Shown here one piece after another: positions 62,731 through 64,000 of a DNA stretch of 64,000 nucleotides. Source of the DNA: Pseudoclavibacter caeni (GTDB lineage Bacteria > Actinomycetota > Actinomycetes > Actinomycetales > Microbacteriaceae); assembly GCF_008831125.1 (NCBI RefSeq), contig NZ_WBKA01000002.1:124001-188000 (forward strand). Direction: 5' to 3'. The notes beneath the pieces are model-generated. The model saw nothing but the letters and a program-made list of their open reading frames with translations. It had not been told where the DNA came from and did not search any database. How positions within the stretch are numbered: the stretch's first letter is position 1; every line of letters begins with the position of its first letter. Position numbers and translations under genes: made by a program.

Positions 62731-63915
62731 TCACAGCGTCCGCACGATCTGGTCGATGATCGCTTCGGCGACATCGCGCTTCGTGCCCGAGACGGCCGCG
62801 AGCACCTCGCCGGACGCGTCGAGCACGGACACGGTGTTCTCATCGCGGCCGAAACCCTTCTCCTCGCCGACCTCGTTGACGGCCAGCAGATCGCAGCCCT
62901 TGCGGCGGATCTTCGCCCGCCCGAGCTCGAGCAGCGCGGCACCCGAGGCGGTCTCGGCGGCGAAACCGACGACCACGTTGCCGCGATCAGGCCGGTGCGA
63001 GATCTCCGAGAGGATGTCCGGGTTCGACACGAGCCGCAGCGTCGTCTCGTCGCCCTCGTCGATCTTTTTGATCTTCGTCGTCGTCTGGTTCGCGGGCCGG
63101 TAGTCGGCGATCGCGGCGGCCATGATCACCACGTCGGCCTCGTCGGCGAGCGAGGTGATCGCCTGCCGCATCGACTCGGTGTAGCGGGCGCTGATCACCT
63201 CGGCGCCGCGCGGGGCCGGCACGTCGAGGTGCCCGGCCACGACGACGACCTCGGCACCGCGGGCGAGCGCCTCCTCGGCGAGGGCCATGCCCTGCTTGCC
63301 GGACGAGTCGTTGCCCAGGTACCGCACGGGGTCGATGCGCTCGCGCGTGCCGCCGGCGCTGATGACGACGAGCCGGCCGGCGAGATCCTTCGGATGCTGG
63401 GCGCGGTCGACCTCGACGGCGATGTCCTCTGGCTCGACCATGCGCCCGACGCCCTCGTCGGGGCCGGTGAGCGCGCCGATGCCGGGGCCGAGCACCTGCA
63501 CCCCGCGGTCGTGCAGGGTCGCGACGTTCGCCTGGGTCGCCGGATGCCGCCACATCTGCGAGTGCATCGCCGGGGCGATCAGCACCGGGCACTCGGCGAC
63601 GAGCAGGGATGCGGTGAGCAGGTCATCCGCCCGCCCCTGCGCCATGCGGGCGATGAGATCGGCGGTGGCGGGGGCGATCACGACCAGGTCGGCGGCCGCG
63701 CCCATCCGCACGTGCCGCACGCCGGCGACGTCGGTGAACAGGTCGCGGTCGACGGGGTTGCGGGAGATCGCCTCCCACGTGGGCGCACCCACGAAGCGCA
63801 GTGCGTTCTCGGTGGGCACGACGTGCACGTCATGGCCGGCCCTCACGAGCAGCCGGACGGCCTGTACCGCCTTGTAGGCGGCGATGCCCCCGCCCACCCC
63901 GAACAGCACGCGCAT
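62731..63915 (-). CDS. coaBC: Bifunctional phosphopantothenoylcysteine decarboxylase/phosphopantothenate-cysteine ligase
   Basis: The 394-residue flavoprotein carries out two steps of CoA synthesis. The N-terminal CoaC half shows 'GVGGGIAAYKAVQAVRLL', 'VVIAPATADLIARMA' and 'APAMHSQMW'. The CoaB half shows 'VISAGGTRERIDPVRYLGNDSSGKQG' (in parts), 'AAAIADYRP' and 'VGFAAET'. The loop reads 'GALTGPDEGVGRM', without the cysteine of the E. coli enzyme, as in other actinobacteria. TAGCAT lies 6 bases before ATG 63915 and overlaps the stop of the upstream gene. CoaE at 16226 completes the pathway. Confidence 0.97.
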   Translation of the reverse strand: MRVLFGVGGGIAAYKAVQAVRLLVRAGHDVHVVPTENALRFVGAPTWEAISRNPVDRDLFTDVAGVRHVRMGAAADLVVIAPATADLIARMAQGRADDLLTASLLVAECPVLIAPAMHSQMWRHPATQANVATLHDRGVQVLGPGIGALTGPDEGVGRMVEPEDIAVEVDRAQHPKDLAGRLVVISAGGTRERIDPVRYLGNDSSGKQGMALAEEALARGAEVVVVAGHLDVPAPRGAEVISARYTESMRQAITSLADEADVVIMAAAIADYRPANQTTTKIKKIDEGDETTLRLVSNPDILSEISHRPDRGNVVVGFAAETASGAALLELGRAKIRRKGCDLLAVNEVGEEKGFGRDENTVSVLDASGEVLAAVSGTKRDVAEAIIDQIVRTL

Positions 63916-63921
63916 CGGCGG

Positions 63922-63927
63922 ATGCTA
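63922..63927 (-). promoter_or_regulatory. Leaderless -10 element of coaBC, overlapping the upstream stop codon
   Basis: TAGCAT (63927-63922, minus strand) ends 6 bases before ATG 63915. Its first three bases are the TAG stop of the upstream gene. Confidence 0.5.
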
Positions 63928-64000
63928 TTCCGCGTCGGAGGCGGCGGCGTCGCCCTGGTCGTCGGCGGGCTTCGCCGCGTCGGAGGCGTCCTGGGCCGCG
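63925..64000 (-). CDS. rpoZ: C-terminal end of a gene in the rpoZ position (partial)
   Basis: Only the last 25 codons lie in the window, ending at TAG 63927-63925. The tail reads 'AAQDASDAAKPADDQGDAAASDAE', acidic and Ala-rich. The RNA polymerase omega subunit normally sits directly upstream of coaBC in actinobacteria and often has such a tail, but no conserved omega residues are visible, so the name rests on position. Confidence 0.55.
   Translation of the reverse strand, partial: AAQDASDAAKPADDQGDAAASDAE

Overview
This 64 kb window is very GC-rich and almost fully coding. It looks like a chromosomal core segment of a high-GC actinobacterium. The order of genes (opcA-pgl, secG-tpiA-pgk-gap, whiA-rapZ-uvrC-uvrA-uvrB, coaE-rpsA, polA with an ANTAR regulator, lgt-trpABC, an HGxxPAAW-type small membrane gene beside trpC, rpe-rarD-rsmB-fmt-priA-metK-coaBC-rpoZ), WhiA, a helicase-less PriA and abundant GTG starts all point to Micrococcales, most likely Microbacteriaceae. 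That placement is inference from synteny and protein families. No insertion sequence, phage, CRISPR array or rRNA was seen.

Layout by region. 1-1093 (+): end of opcA, then pgl (oxidative pentose phosphate). 1286-5923 (-): gap-pgk-tpiA, then secG and a Bcr/CflA-type exporter. 6275-6895 (-): sodA. 7027-15829 (-): a tightly overlapping uvrB-uvrA-uvrC-rapZ-whiA operon headed by a LexA-type SOS box. 15888-22633 (-): small GNAT, coaE, rpsA, polA-thiL. 22678-25239: ANTAR response regulator, tRNA-Leu(CAA) on the + strand, a bactofilin-like membrane protein and a decayed ynfA. 25240-27625 (-): a GlcD-like flavin oxidase and a histidine phosphatase. 27893-34250 (+): a complete Mrp-type Na+/H+ antiporter operon (A/B fusion, C-G), running convergently into pyk. 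35919-38194: GNAT and an MFS transporter. 38612-44672 (-): gltBD glutamate synthase under a GlnR-like operator. 45201-54643 (-): lgt, trpCBA, a small membrane gene, a Trp-associated membrane protein, trpE, hisI, hisF, hisG, hisE. 54869-64000 (-): rpe, rarD, rsmB, fmt, priA, metK, coaBC and the tail of a gene in the rpoZ position.

The genes cover central carbon flow (gap, pgk, tpiA, pyk, pgl, rpe), nitrogen assimilation feeding amino acid synthesis (gltBD, trp, his), DNA repair and replication (uvrABC, polA, priA), cofactors (coaE, coaBC, thiL, metK) and envelope or ion homeostasis (lgt, secG, mrp). Most are joined by 1-11 bp overlaps.

The most striking signal is regulatory. At least fourteen genes that begin a transcription unit carry a T-A-N3-T hexamer exactly 6 or 7 bases before the start codon. 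This is the signature of leaderless mRNAs, and it also fixes several uncertain starts (polA, uvrB, fmt, the GNATs). Other points of interest are a four-half-site GlnR-like array upstream of gltB, a LexA box at uvrB, inverted repeats at the gap and MFS promoters, hairpin terminators without U-tracts, a ynfA pseudogene with three lesions, and low-complexity Ala/Ser/Thr inserts in several housekeeping proteins.
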